The position numbers were made by a program, and so were the translations under genes. Shown here in pieces: positions 1-5,102 of a stretch of 7,526 nt of DNA (position 1 is its first letter; the number at the start of each line of letters is the position of its first letter). Under the pieces are notes generated by a model that worked only from the letters and a program-made list of their open reading frames with translations, had not been told where the DNA came from and made no database searches. The stretch is taken from assembly GCA_029260415.1 (NCBI GenBank), contig JAJDDH010000386.1, positions 1-7,526 on the forward strand, read 5' to 3'. The stretch comes from Phycisphaerales bacterium. Lineage in GTDB: Bacteria > Planctomycetota > Phycisphaerae > Phycisphaerales > UBA1924.

Positions 1-296
1 AGCGACTGCCGCTCGTCGTCGCGGAACCGCTGGATCATCACCTGCTTAAAGGTCTGCGCCGCGATGCGCCCGAAATCGGCCATCTCCATCTCGAGCGGCT
101 CGCCGTGACGCGTCAGCGTCATCTCCCCCGTCATCGGGTCCACGGTGCACTCAAACTCTTCGGTGTCGAGCGTGCTGAAGAACTTGCGGCAGGCCGAGAC
201 CATGGCGGCCTCAAGGTCCGCGATGAGCAGGCTCTTCTCGATGTTCCGGTCCCGGGCGATCGAGTCCAGGATCCGCATCATTTCTTGGGTGTTCAT
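1..296 (-). CDS. nusA: Transcription termination/antitermination protein NusA, N-terminal part (cut by window edge)
   Basis: NusA binds RNA polymerase near the RNA exit channel and modulates pausing, intrinsic termination and antitermination. Only the first 98 codons are present, reading leftward off the window; they cover the N-terminal polymerase-binding domain. The helix-rich start (MNTQEMMRILDSIARDRNIE), the segment LIADLEAAMVSACRKFF and the block GRIAAQTFKQVMIQ followed by RFRDDER match the NusA N-domain pattern. The stretch between the first helices and the GRIAAQ block (about residues 50-76) is shorter than in E. coli NusA, which I believe is common in planctomycetes. The ATG at 296 is chosen because GGAGA lies 8 bases upstream (309-305) and the family start fits. 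No rimP gene precedes it, unlike the common rimP-nusA-infB order. I see no good promoter in the 75 bases before it, so it may depend on readthrough of the terminator upstream. Confidence 0.88.
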   Translation of the reverse strand, partial: MNTQEMMRILDSIARDRNIEKSLLIADLEAAMVSACRKFFSTLDTEEFECTVDPMTGEMTLTRHGEPLEMEMADFGRIAAQTFKQVMIQRFRDDERQS

Positions 297-304
297 GCTG
301 GTTG

Positions 305-309
305 TCTCC
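305..309 (-). promoter_or_regulatory. Ribosome binding site of nusA
   Basis: GGAGA on the minus strand, 8 bases before the ATG at 296. It fixes the nusA start and lies downstream of the intrinsic terminator, so only transcripts passing the terminator, or starting after it, can use it. Confidence 0.65.
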
Positions 310-371
310 GTCTCTGCACTGGCGTCATTGCCGTAGTTGTCGGATTGCCGGGATGTCGGGGACTGTTCCCC

Positions 372-417
372 AAAAACAACGATGACCACGAACGGGCAAT
401 GCTCGCTCGTGGTCGTC
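372..417 (-). terminator. Intrinsic terminator between the RNA unit and nusA
   Basis: On the minus strand the arms 417-401 and 397-381 pair around a three-base loop (AUU). This includes an uninterrupted 10-pair helix (414-405 with 384-393) and only two mismatches overall. The RNA then runs straight into a U-rich tract, GUUGUUUUUG (380-371). No T-tract follows on the plus strand, so the terminator is directional. It ends transcription from the promoter at 654-625, and from fliM if that reads through, about 75 bases before the nusA start. Both arms have copies or complements further upstream in the same RNA. Confidence 0.75.
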
Positions 418-618
418 CAGCGTGACTCGGGCTCTCGCCCTCGTCGCACGGTCCGGGTTCACCCCCGATCAGGGCGCCCGGATCTCCAATGGAGGTCCTT
501 CTGCCCTTCGGTGGCGGCCCGTCTTGGGTCCGCTTCCGCATGGAACCCAATCACCGAGCATTGCTGATGACCACGAACATACCGATCCCCTCTGGGCGCC
601 GATCGCCCGTTCGTATTG
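372..618 (-). ncRNA. Predicted structured RNA, or switching leader of nusA, of unknown family
   Basis: The fliM-nusA gap holds a transcription unit of about 245 bases with its own promoter and intrinsic terminator. Stems read on the minus strand are: (1) a 13-pair closing helix, 614-602 with 400-388, one G-U; (2) 578-569 with 414-405, 10 pairs; (3) 557-552 with 513-508, carrying a longer hairpin at 550-524 with a GGAA loop at 537-534; (4) 494-491 with 487-484; (5) 482-477 with 457-452; (6) 449-420, where GAC/GTC and GGGC/GCCC helices flank a tandem GA/GA step and end in a GAGA tetraloop. Helices 1 and 2 compete with the terminator hairpin, so the RNA has two folds. It lacks the hallmarks I know for SRP RNA domain IV, RNase P RNA and tmRNA, and I could not fit it to 6S RNA. 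It could be an independent RNA or an attenuator leader of nusA. The 5' end is inferred from the promoter. Confidence 0.55.
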
Positions 619-624
619 CACCCT

Positions 625-654
625 ACTCTAGCTCTGCTCGAATACGCGGGTCAA
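625..654 (-). promoter_or_regulatory. Sigma70-type promoter for the structured RNA / nusA leader
   Basis: On the minus strand a -35 box TTGACC (654-649, five of six consensus bases) is separated by 18 bases from a -10 box TAGAGT (630-625, four of six). The start point would lie near 618, just before the closing helix that begins at 614. The same -35 sequence occurs in the promoter of the tRNA gene in this window, which supports this box as a real signal in this genome. Confidence 0.55.
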
Positions 655-703
655 TCCCGTCCCGCCAGGACGCCGCCCCCAGGCGGTCCGCCTCGCCGCC
701 GAT

Positions 704-1720
704 CTAGGCCCGATCCTCGGGCGTGCAGGCCCGGACCACCCGCATCGCCCGAGCGCCCCGGTACGACCCCAGCTCCGCCAGGAACTTCTTCTCGCCCTCG
801 ATCGTCAGCACCACGGGCTTGTTCGCCCGCTTTTCCATCATCAGCAGGTCGCCCGTGCCCAGCCGCAGCAGGTCCCGCAGCGAGATCGTCGTCTCGCCCA
901 GCAGGCCCCCGACGGCCATCGGCGCCCGCCCGAGGTTGTGCGCCAGCTTCTGCTCCAGATCGTCGGTCTTGGCGTTGCGGCTCGTGGCGAACCAGCTCTG
1001 GGCCGCCAGCTCCTCCATCACGGGCTCGATCACGTTGTACGGGATGCACAGGTTCATCGTGCCCGCCCGGTTGGACATCTTCAGCTCAAGGCCCACGACC
1101 ACCACCACCTCGTTGGGCGGCACGATCTGGACCAGCTGCGGGTTGCTCTCCGACGCCGAGATCTCGAACTGGAGCTCCCGGACGCTTTCCCACGCCTCGC
1201 TGAGCGCCTCGAGTCCCCGCTTGGTCACGTTGCCGATGAGCCTCGACTCGATGGGCGTGACAGGACGCTGCGGGATGAACAGGTCGTGGTTGGTCCCCCC
1301 CAGCAGGCGGTCGATGATCGGGTAGATGATCAGCGGCGAGATCTCAAGGCACATCTGCCCCTCGAGCCCGCTGGCCTGGATCAGGTTGAAGCTCGTCGGG
1401 TTGGGCAGGCCTGAGATGAACTCGCCGTAGGTCATCTGCTCACAGGTCGCGACCTTGATCTCCACGATCGTCCGCAGGAACCCGGACAGGGCGGCGCCAA
1501 AGTTCCGGGCGAACGACTCGTGGAGCGTCTGGAGCGCCCGCATCTGGTCCTTGCTCACCCGCTCGGGTCGCTTGAAGTCGTAGCCGCGGATCTCGACGTT
1601 CTCGAGGTCTTTCCGCCGGCGCGAGTAGATCCGGGTCGAGGTCTCCTCCTCGACCACCTCCCCCGTGTCCACCGCGGCGAGCAGGGCGTCGACTTCATTC
1701 TGGTCGAGAACGTCTGACAC
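704..1720 (-). CDS. fliM: Flagellar motor switch protein FliM
   Basis: FliM is the middle protein of the flagellar C-ring. It binds phosphorylated CheY and, with FliG and FliN, sets the direction of rotation. The 338-residue length is normal. The extreme N-terminus (LDQNEVDALLAAV, residues 5-17) is the CheY-P-binding EIDALL-type motif. The middle domain (about 45-235) contains YDFKRPERVSKDQMRAL, LLGGTNHD and IESRLIGNVTKRGLEALSEAW. The C-terminal SpoA domain (about 260-332) contains KPVVLTIEGEKKFLAELGSYRG. The usual GGxG motif reads GGTN at 141-144, so its last glycine is replaced. The start is the GTG at 1720, with AGGGG about 9 bases upstream, which places the CheY motif at the N-terminus as expected. 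No fliN or other flagellar gene follows within the window. The stop is TAG. Short GC hairpins sit just beyond the stop (681-693 and 659-671), without a T-tract. Confidence 0.95.
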   Translation of the reverse strand: MSDVLDQNEVDALLAAVDTGEVVEEETSTRIYSRRRKDLENVEIRGYDFKRPERVSKDQMRALQTLHESFARNFGAALSGFLRTIVEIKVATCEQMTYGEFISGLPNPTSFNLIQASGLEGQMCLEISPLIIYPIIDRLLGGTNHDLFIPQRPVTPIESRLIGNVTKRGLEALSEAWESVRELQFEISASESNPQLVQIVPPNEVVVVVGLELKMSNRAGTMNLCIPYNVIEPVMEELAAQSWFATSRNAKTDDLEQKLAHNLGRAPMAVGGLLGETTISLRDLLRLGTGDLLMMEKRANKPVVLTIEGEKKFLAELGSYRGARAMRVVRACTPEDRA

Positions 1721-1981
1721 GTGAGCCGGCCCCTGGAGATGCTCTCAACGGCGCACAGCCACCGCGCGGCATCTGCGCTTCTACCCCGTGAGTATCGGAC
1801 AGGCGCCCGCTCCGCCTTGAAGCCCACCCGGGCGTGCCGGGGCCCACGCCGAGGGGATTGGGCCCGCCAAGGAACAATGACGCGTCCATGGGCATTGATC
1901 CCGTCGTCCGGGGGAGATTCCATCCACTCCGGGCGAGCCACGCTCCCTGACCCCGATCGCCGCACGGAGACCCACGCGACC
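1721..1981. other. Divergent intergenic region between fliM and dsbD
   Basis: This 261-base gap must hold promoters for both genes, but no strong match is visible. On the minus strand GATACT (1796-1791) could be a -10 box for fliM with TTCAAG (1821-1816) upstream at 19 bases. The run CCGATA there also recalls the flagellar sigma28 -10 element, but its -35 match is poor. On the plus strand GGAGA at 1966-1970 is the likely ribosome binding site of dsbD, 11 bases before its ATG. I see no RNA gene or convincing small gene here. Confidence 0.3.
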
Positions 1982-3970
1982 ATGCCCAGCCGACTTTCCG
2001 CCCACCTCAGAACAGTCCTGCGCCTCGCCCTGGCGCTCCCCCTGCTCGCGACGGCGCCCGCGATCGCGCAGGACAAGTTCCCAAGCGCCTTCGGGCAGGA
2101 CCCGTTCGCTCAGGAGGAAGGCCCGGAGGTCCGCGTCGAGATCAAGACCTCGCTCACCGAGGTCGCCCCGGGCGATCAGGTGAGCCTGGTCATCGTCCTC
2201 GATCACAGTGAGGGCTGGCACTCCCAGGCCCGGGCCGAGGAGATCAGCGTCGAGGGCCTCATCCCGACGAGCGTGACGCTCCAGGCCCGCAACGCCGTGA
2301 TCGGGCCCGTGCAATGGCCCCAGAGCCACGAGCTCATGTTCGACGTGGGCAACGGGCCCGAGCCCATCCGGGTGTACGAGGGGCGGGCCCGGATCTTTGT
2401 CCCCGCGGTCATCCCCGCCGAAGCGATCGTGGGCTCGAGCGCCGAGTTCGACGTCACCCTCACCTTTCAGGTCTGCGATGACCTGGTCTGTCTCGCCCCC
2501 GACACCCGCACCCAGACCATCGCGCTGCCCGTCGTCGCGATCGGCGACCGGGGCGAGGCCGCCGCCGACGACGACTTTGCGCCCTTCGACGCCAGCGTCT
2601 TCGCCGACCGTGAACTCTTCGGCGAATCGACCCAGTCCACGGACGCGAGCGTCCCGGGCCCGAAGTTCTTCGGTTTCGAGCTTCCCCGCCCCGACGGCGC
2701 CGCGGGCCTGATCCTTTTCGCGATCATCGCCGCCCTGGGCGGGTTCGTGCTCAACCTCACCCCCTGCGTCCTGCCCGTGATCCCGATCAAGATCATGACC
2801 ATCAGCAGCCACGCGGGCTCACCGGGCAAGAGCCTCTACCTGGGCGCGTGGATGGCCGTGGGGGTCGTCGCCTTCTGGGCCCTGCTGGGCGGGCTGGCGG
2901 TGACGTTCACCGAGACCATGTCAGACCCGTCACGCCTGTTTGGCTACTGGCTCTTCACGCTGCCCATCGGGCTCGTGATCGCCGCGATGGGCGTGGGCAG
3001 CCTGGGCGCCTTCAGCCTCACCCTGCCCAAGGCCGTCTACAAGGTCAACCCCAAGGCGGACTCGGCGCTGGGCTCGCTCATGTTCGGCGTCATGACCGCG
3101 ATCCTGGGCCTGCCCTGCTTCGGGTTCGTCGCCGGCGCGCTCCTCGCGGGCTCCGCCACCCTGCCCGGCGCGGTCATCCTGACGATCTTCATCGCCATCG
3201 GCGTGGGCATGGCCTCGCCCTACCTGGTGCTGAGCGCCAAGCCCGGCTGGGTCAAGAAGATGCCCCGCACCGGGCCGGCAAGCGAACTGGTGAAGCAGGA
3301 GCTCGGTTTGCTCATGCTCGCCGCCGCCGCGTTCTTCATCGGCGCGGGCGTGCTCGCGCTGCTCGGGGGCATGGACCGCTTCGGCGCGGGCCTGCCCTGG
3401 TGGGCCAAGAGCGCCCACTGGTGGTTCGTGGGTGTGTTCGCCCTCGCCGCGGGCGCCTGGCTCGCGCTGCGCACGGTCCAGATCACCAGGAAAGCTTTGC
3501 CCCGCGTCGCGTTCGCGATCGTCGCGCTCGTGCTGGCCTCGGGCGGCGTGCTCGCCGCGGCGGACCGGACGATGCACGCCTACCACAACATCTGGGTCCC
3601 GTTCACGCCCGAGGCGCTCGCCGAGGCGCTCGACCGGGGTGACGTGGTCGTGCTGGACTTCACGGCGGAGTGGTGCCTGAACTGCAAGTCGCTTGAGGCC
3701 GCGTTCCTGAGTCGGGCGCCGGTCAAGCCCATGCTGCTCCAGGCGGGCGTGGTCCCGATGGTCGCCGACGTGACCAGCTCAGGCGCCCCGGGCTGGGACA
3801 AGCTCCGCGAGCTGGGCCAGACGGGCATCCCCCTGCTCGCGGTCTACGGCCCGGGCACGGACGAGCCCTGGCTGGCGAACAACTACACCGGCGGGACCGT
3901 CGTTGAGGCCATCGAGCGGGCCCGGGGAACAGGGCTCGTAGGGCAGGTCCCGGAACCCGCCGCGCCCTGA
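1982..3970 (+). CDS. dsbD: Thiol:disulfide interchange protein DsbD (three-domain, complete)
   Basis: DsbD carries electrons from cytoplasmic thioredoxin across the inner membrane to periplasmic thiol proteins, such as disulfide isomerases and cytochrome c maturation factors. The 662-residue product starts with a signal peptide (MPSRLSAHLR, then a hydrophobic stretch ending near ATAPAIAQ at 24-30). The N-terminal immunoglobulin-like domain (about 48-185) has its cysteine pair in CDDLVC (C165, C170). About eight membrane helices (242-527) hold the two transmembrane cysteines in NLTPCVLP (C262) and GLPCFGF (C379). The C-terminal thioredoxin domain (about 540-650) has EWCLNCK (C565, C568) and a cis-proline in TGIPLLAVYG. 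These six are the only cysteines, matching the complete relay. The frame is open back to a GTG at 1721, but the ATG at 1982 is chosen because it puts the signal peptide at the N-terminus and has GGAGA 11 bases upstream. Confidence 0.93.
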   Translation: MPSRLSAHLRTVLRLALALPLLATAPAIAQDKFPSAFGQDPFAQEEGPEVRVEIKTSLTEVAPGDQVSLVIVLDHSEGWHSQARAEEISVEGLIPTSVTLQARNAVIGPVQWPQSHELMFDVGNGPEPIRVYEGRARIFVPAVIPAEAIVGSSAEFDVTLTFQVCDDLVCLAPDTRTQTIALPVVAIGDRGEAAADDDFAPFDASVFADRELFGESTQSTDASVPGPKFFGFELPRPDGAAGLILFAIIAALGGFVLNLTPCVLPVIPIKIMTISSHAGSPGKSLYLGAWMAVGVVAFWALLGGLAVTFTETMSDPSRLFGYWLFTLPIGLVIAAMGVGSLGAFSLTLPKAVYKVNPKADSALGSLMFGVMTAILGLPCFGFVAGALLAGSATLPGAVILTIFIAIGVGMASPYLVLSAKPGWVKKMPRTGPASELVKQELGLLMLAAAAFFIGAGVLALLGGMDRFGAGLPWWAKSAHWWFVGVFALAAGAWLALRTVQITRKALPRVAFAIVALVLASGGVLAAADRTMHAYHNIWVPFTPEALAEALDRGDVVVLDFTAEWCLNCKSLEAAFLSRAPVKPMLLQAGVVPMVADVTSSGAPGWDKLRELGQTGIPLLAVYGPGTDEPWLANNYTGGTVVEAIERARGTGLVGQVPEPAAP

Positions 3971-4041
3971 CCGAATCGGACCCTGGGGCGCCCGGATCCG
4001 CGTAGATTCGGGCCCGCCTGCGATCGACGCGCCCGGAAGCG

Positions 4042-4070
4042 TTGACCGGGGCCAGAAACTGGTCTACCTT
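4042..4070 (+). promoter_or_regulatory. Promoter of the tRNA-Gly gene
   Basis: A -35 box TTGACC (4042-4047) and a -10 box TACCTT (4065-4070) are separated by 17 bases. Transcription would start near 4077, giving a leader of about 35 bases before the tRNA. The -10 box is a weak match (TA and final T), but the spacing, the -35 box and the position just before a tRNA fit well. Confidence 0.6.
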
Positions 4071-4111
4071 CACCCCTGCACGGGCTCTCTCAGGGCCCGG
4101 GCGACACCCAG

Positions 4112-4183
4112 GCGGGTGTAGCTCAGTGGTAGAGCGTCACGTTGCCAACGTGAATGTCGACGGTTCGAATCCGTTCACCCGCT
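4112..4183 (+). tRNA. trnG: tRNA-Gly with GCC anticodon
   Basis: A full cloverleaf can be drawn. The acceptor stem is GCGGGTG (4112-4118) with CACCCGC (4176-4182), and the discriminator is T4183. The D stem is GCTC (4121-4124) with GAGC (4132-4135). The anticodon stem is TCACG (4137-4141) with CGTGA (4149-4153) around the loop TTGCCAA, with anticodon GCC at 4144-4146. The T arm closes a TTCGAAT loop. The gene is 72 bases long and CCA is not encoded. It decodes GGC and GGU codons, GGC being very frequent in the neighbouring genes. It stands alone between its own promoter and terminator, with no integrase or duplicated 3' end nearby to suggest an insertion site. Confidence 0.97.
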
Positions 4184-4187
4184 TTCT

Positions 4188-4223
4188 GACCCCCGGCGCC
4201 ATCTGGCGGCGGGGGTTGTTCAT
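4188..4223 (+). terminator. Intrinsic terminator of the tRNA-Gly unit
   Basis: A GC-rich hairpin pairs 4189-4200 with 4205-4216 around an ATCT loop, with a single G/G mismatch. It is followed by the T-rich stretch TTGTTCATT. It begins a few bases after the tRNA 3' end, so it also separates the tRNA unit from the operon downstream. Confidence 0.65.
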
Positions 4224-4451
4224 TGGCCCGGGCACGCGACCCCGACTGGGTCCGCCCGACCGCCCCCACCCGCTCATCACGATCCGCCTGACGCCCCCCC
4301 AGGGCAGGGGGGCCCCGCGGCGTCGCCCCCGGACGCGATTGACGCATAAGCCCCATATTCGAGCGTCTGGACGCCATCTGGGTCAAGGTCTGCGTGGTTC
4401 AGGCCGAGGCAGACATGTCCGGAATCCCGGGCGTATGGAGCAGGGATCGTC

Positions 4452-5102
4452 ATGCCAAAGACGCACCGCAGGTGGTGGATTCCCGTCTCATTGGGGGCGT
4501 GGGTGCTGTCGTGCGTCGCCGCGTACGGGGCGCTGTGGTCATACGCCAACACACCAGGAGATCTGGGCGGTCCCCGTCACGCCTGGTTGCGAGCCGCGTC
4601 TCTTCATGTGGACGATGACCGACCGACGCTCATCATGTTCGCGCACCCGAGGTGCCCGTGCACGCGGGCGTCCATGAGCGAGCTCGAGCGCCTGCAGGGT
4701 GAGAGGCCCGGCGCGTTCGCGACGCGGGTGGTGTTCTTCGAGCCGCTCGGCGCGGACGAGTCCTGGCGCCAGACCTCCCTGTGGGATCGGGCGCTCCGCC
4801 TGCCCGACGCTCAGGCCATCCCCGACTCCGGGGGTGAGTTTGCCAGCGCCGCAGGAGCGATCGTCTCGGGAAGCGTGGCACTGCTGAGCGCTGACAGGAA
4901 GCTCAAGTACTGGGGGGGGATCACGCCCGCACGCGGGCACGAGGGCGCCAGCGTCGGTTCGCTCGCGCTGCGCTCGATTCTCAACGGGAAAGAGCCCGGG
5001 TGCCAACGGTTCGAGGTGTTCGGGTGCAACATTCTCACCCCCGATCTGACCGATTCCGAGTGTGCTGACGGAGACGTGTGTCATGAACCCGACCGAGACT
5101 GA
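4452..5102 (+). CDS. Membrane-anchored thioredoxin-fold protein with CPC motif (RedB-like)
   Basis: This 216-residue protein has a basic N-terminus (MPKTHRRWW), one membrane helix (about 10-32) and a domain that should lie outside the cytoplasm. The strand-loop PTLIMFAHPRCPCTRAS (58-74) followed by a helix resembles the active-site region of thioredoxin or peroxiredoxin folds, but with a CxC pair (C68, C70) instead of CxxC. Later motifs are KYWGGITPARGHEG (151-165) and a C-terminal FEVFGC (187-192). I recall this motif set from small planctomycete proteins annotated RedB; their function is not known to me. More cysteines lie at 184, 192, 204 and 210. The ATG at 4452 has AGGGA about 5 bases upstream. 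The tail of about 24 residues after FGC is encoded over the ribosome binding site and start of the next gene, overlapping it by 20 bases. Likely role: a thiol-redox partner of the sensor encoded next. Confidence 0.8.
   Translation: MPKTHRRWWIPVSLGAWVLSCVAAYGALWSYANTPGDLGGPRHAWLRAASLHVDDDRPTLIMFAHPRCPCTRASMSELERLQGERPGAFATRVVFFEPLGADESWRQTSLWDRALRLPDAQAIPDSGGEFASAAGAIVSGSVALLSADRKLKYWGGITPARGHEGASVGSLALRSILNGKEPGCQRFEVFGCNILTPDLTDSECADGDVCHEPDRD
5070..5074 (+). promoter_or_regulatory. Ribosome binding site deciding the sensor start
   Basis: GGAGA lies 8 bases before the ATG at 5083. The earlier in-frame GTG at 5062 has no comparable site, so the ATG is preferred. The site is inside the coding sequence of the upstream thioredoxin-fold gene, which suggests translational coupling. 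Confidence 0.65.

Noticed and set aside
293..550. An 85-codon minus-strand frame whose TGA overlaps the ATG of nusA, which might look like a small coupled gene
   Set aside because: It starts with TTG, has no clear ribosome binding site, has low-complexity Pro/Arg/Gly/Ser composition, and runs straight through the strong terminator hairpin and the RNA helices.
616..1203. Long plus-strand open frames opposite fliM, rich in Pro, Ala, Arg and Ser
   Set aside because: They are antisense shadows of the GC-rich fliM gene, with the typical arginine/proline/alanine bias and no recognisable domain.
1721..1981. An N-terminal extension of dsbD from the in-frame GTG at 1721
   Set aside because: It would bury the signal peptide 87 residues inside the protein, and the ATG at 1982 has a GGAGA site and a proper signal peptide.
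3988..4016. A hairpin after dsbD (GGCG-CCCGGA with TTCGGG, then a CC bulge and CGCC) as its terminator
   Set aside because: The stem has a two-base bulge and a wobble pair and is not followed by a T-tract. It may slow polymerase but cannot be called a terminator.
4290..4324. A GC-rich imperfect hairpin (GACGCC with GGCGTC, and C-runs with G-runs inside) upstream of the RedB-like gene
   Set aside because: There is a large internal bulge, alternative pairings and no T-tract. In such GC-rich DNA it is close to what chance would give. I see nothing else firm between 4224 and 4436.
4339..4366. TTGACG at 4339-4344 as a -35 box for the RedB-like operon
   Set aside because: No acceptable -10 box lies 16 to 18 bases downstream; CATATT is only 9 bases away.
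4197..4381. Direct 10-base repeat CGCCATCTGG at 4197-4206 and 4372-4381
   Set aside because: Repeats of this length are expected by chance in a window of this size, and nothing else flanks them to suggest an attachment site or mobile element.
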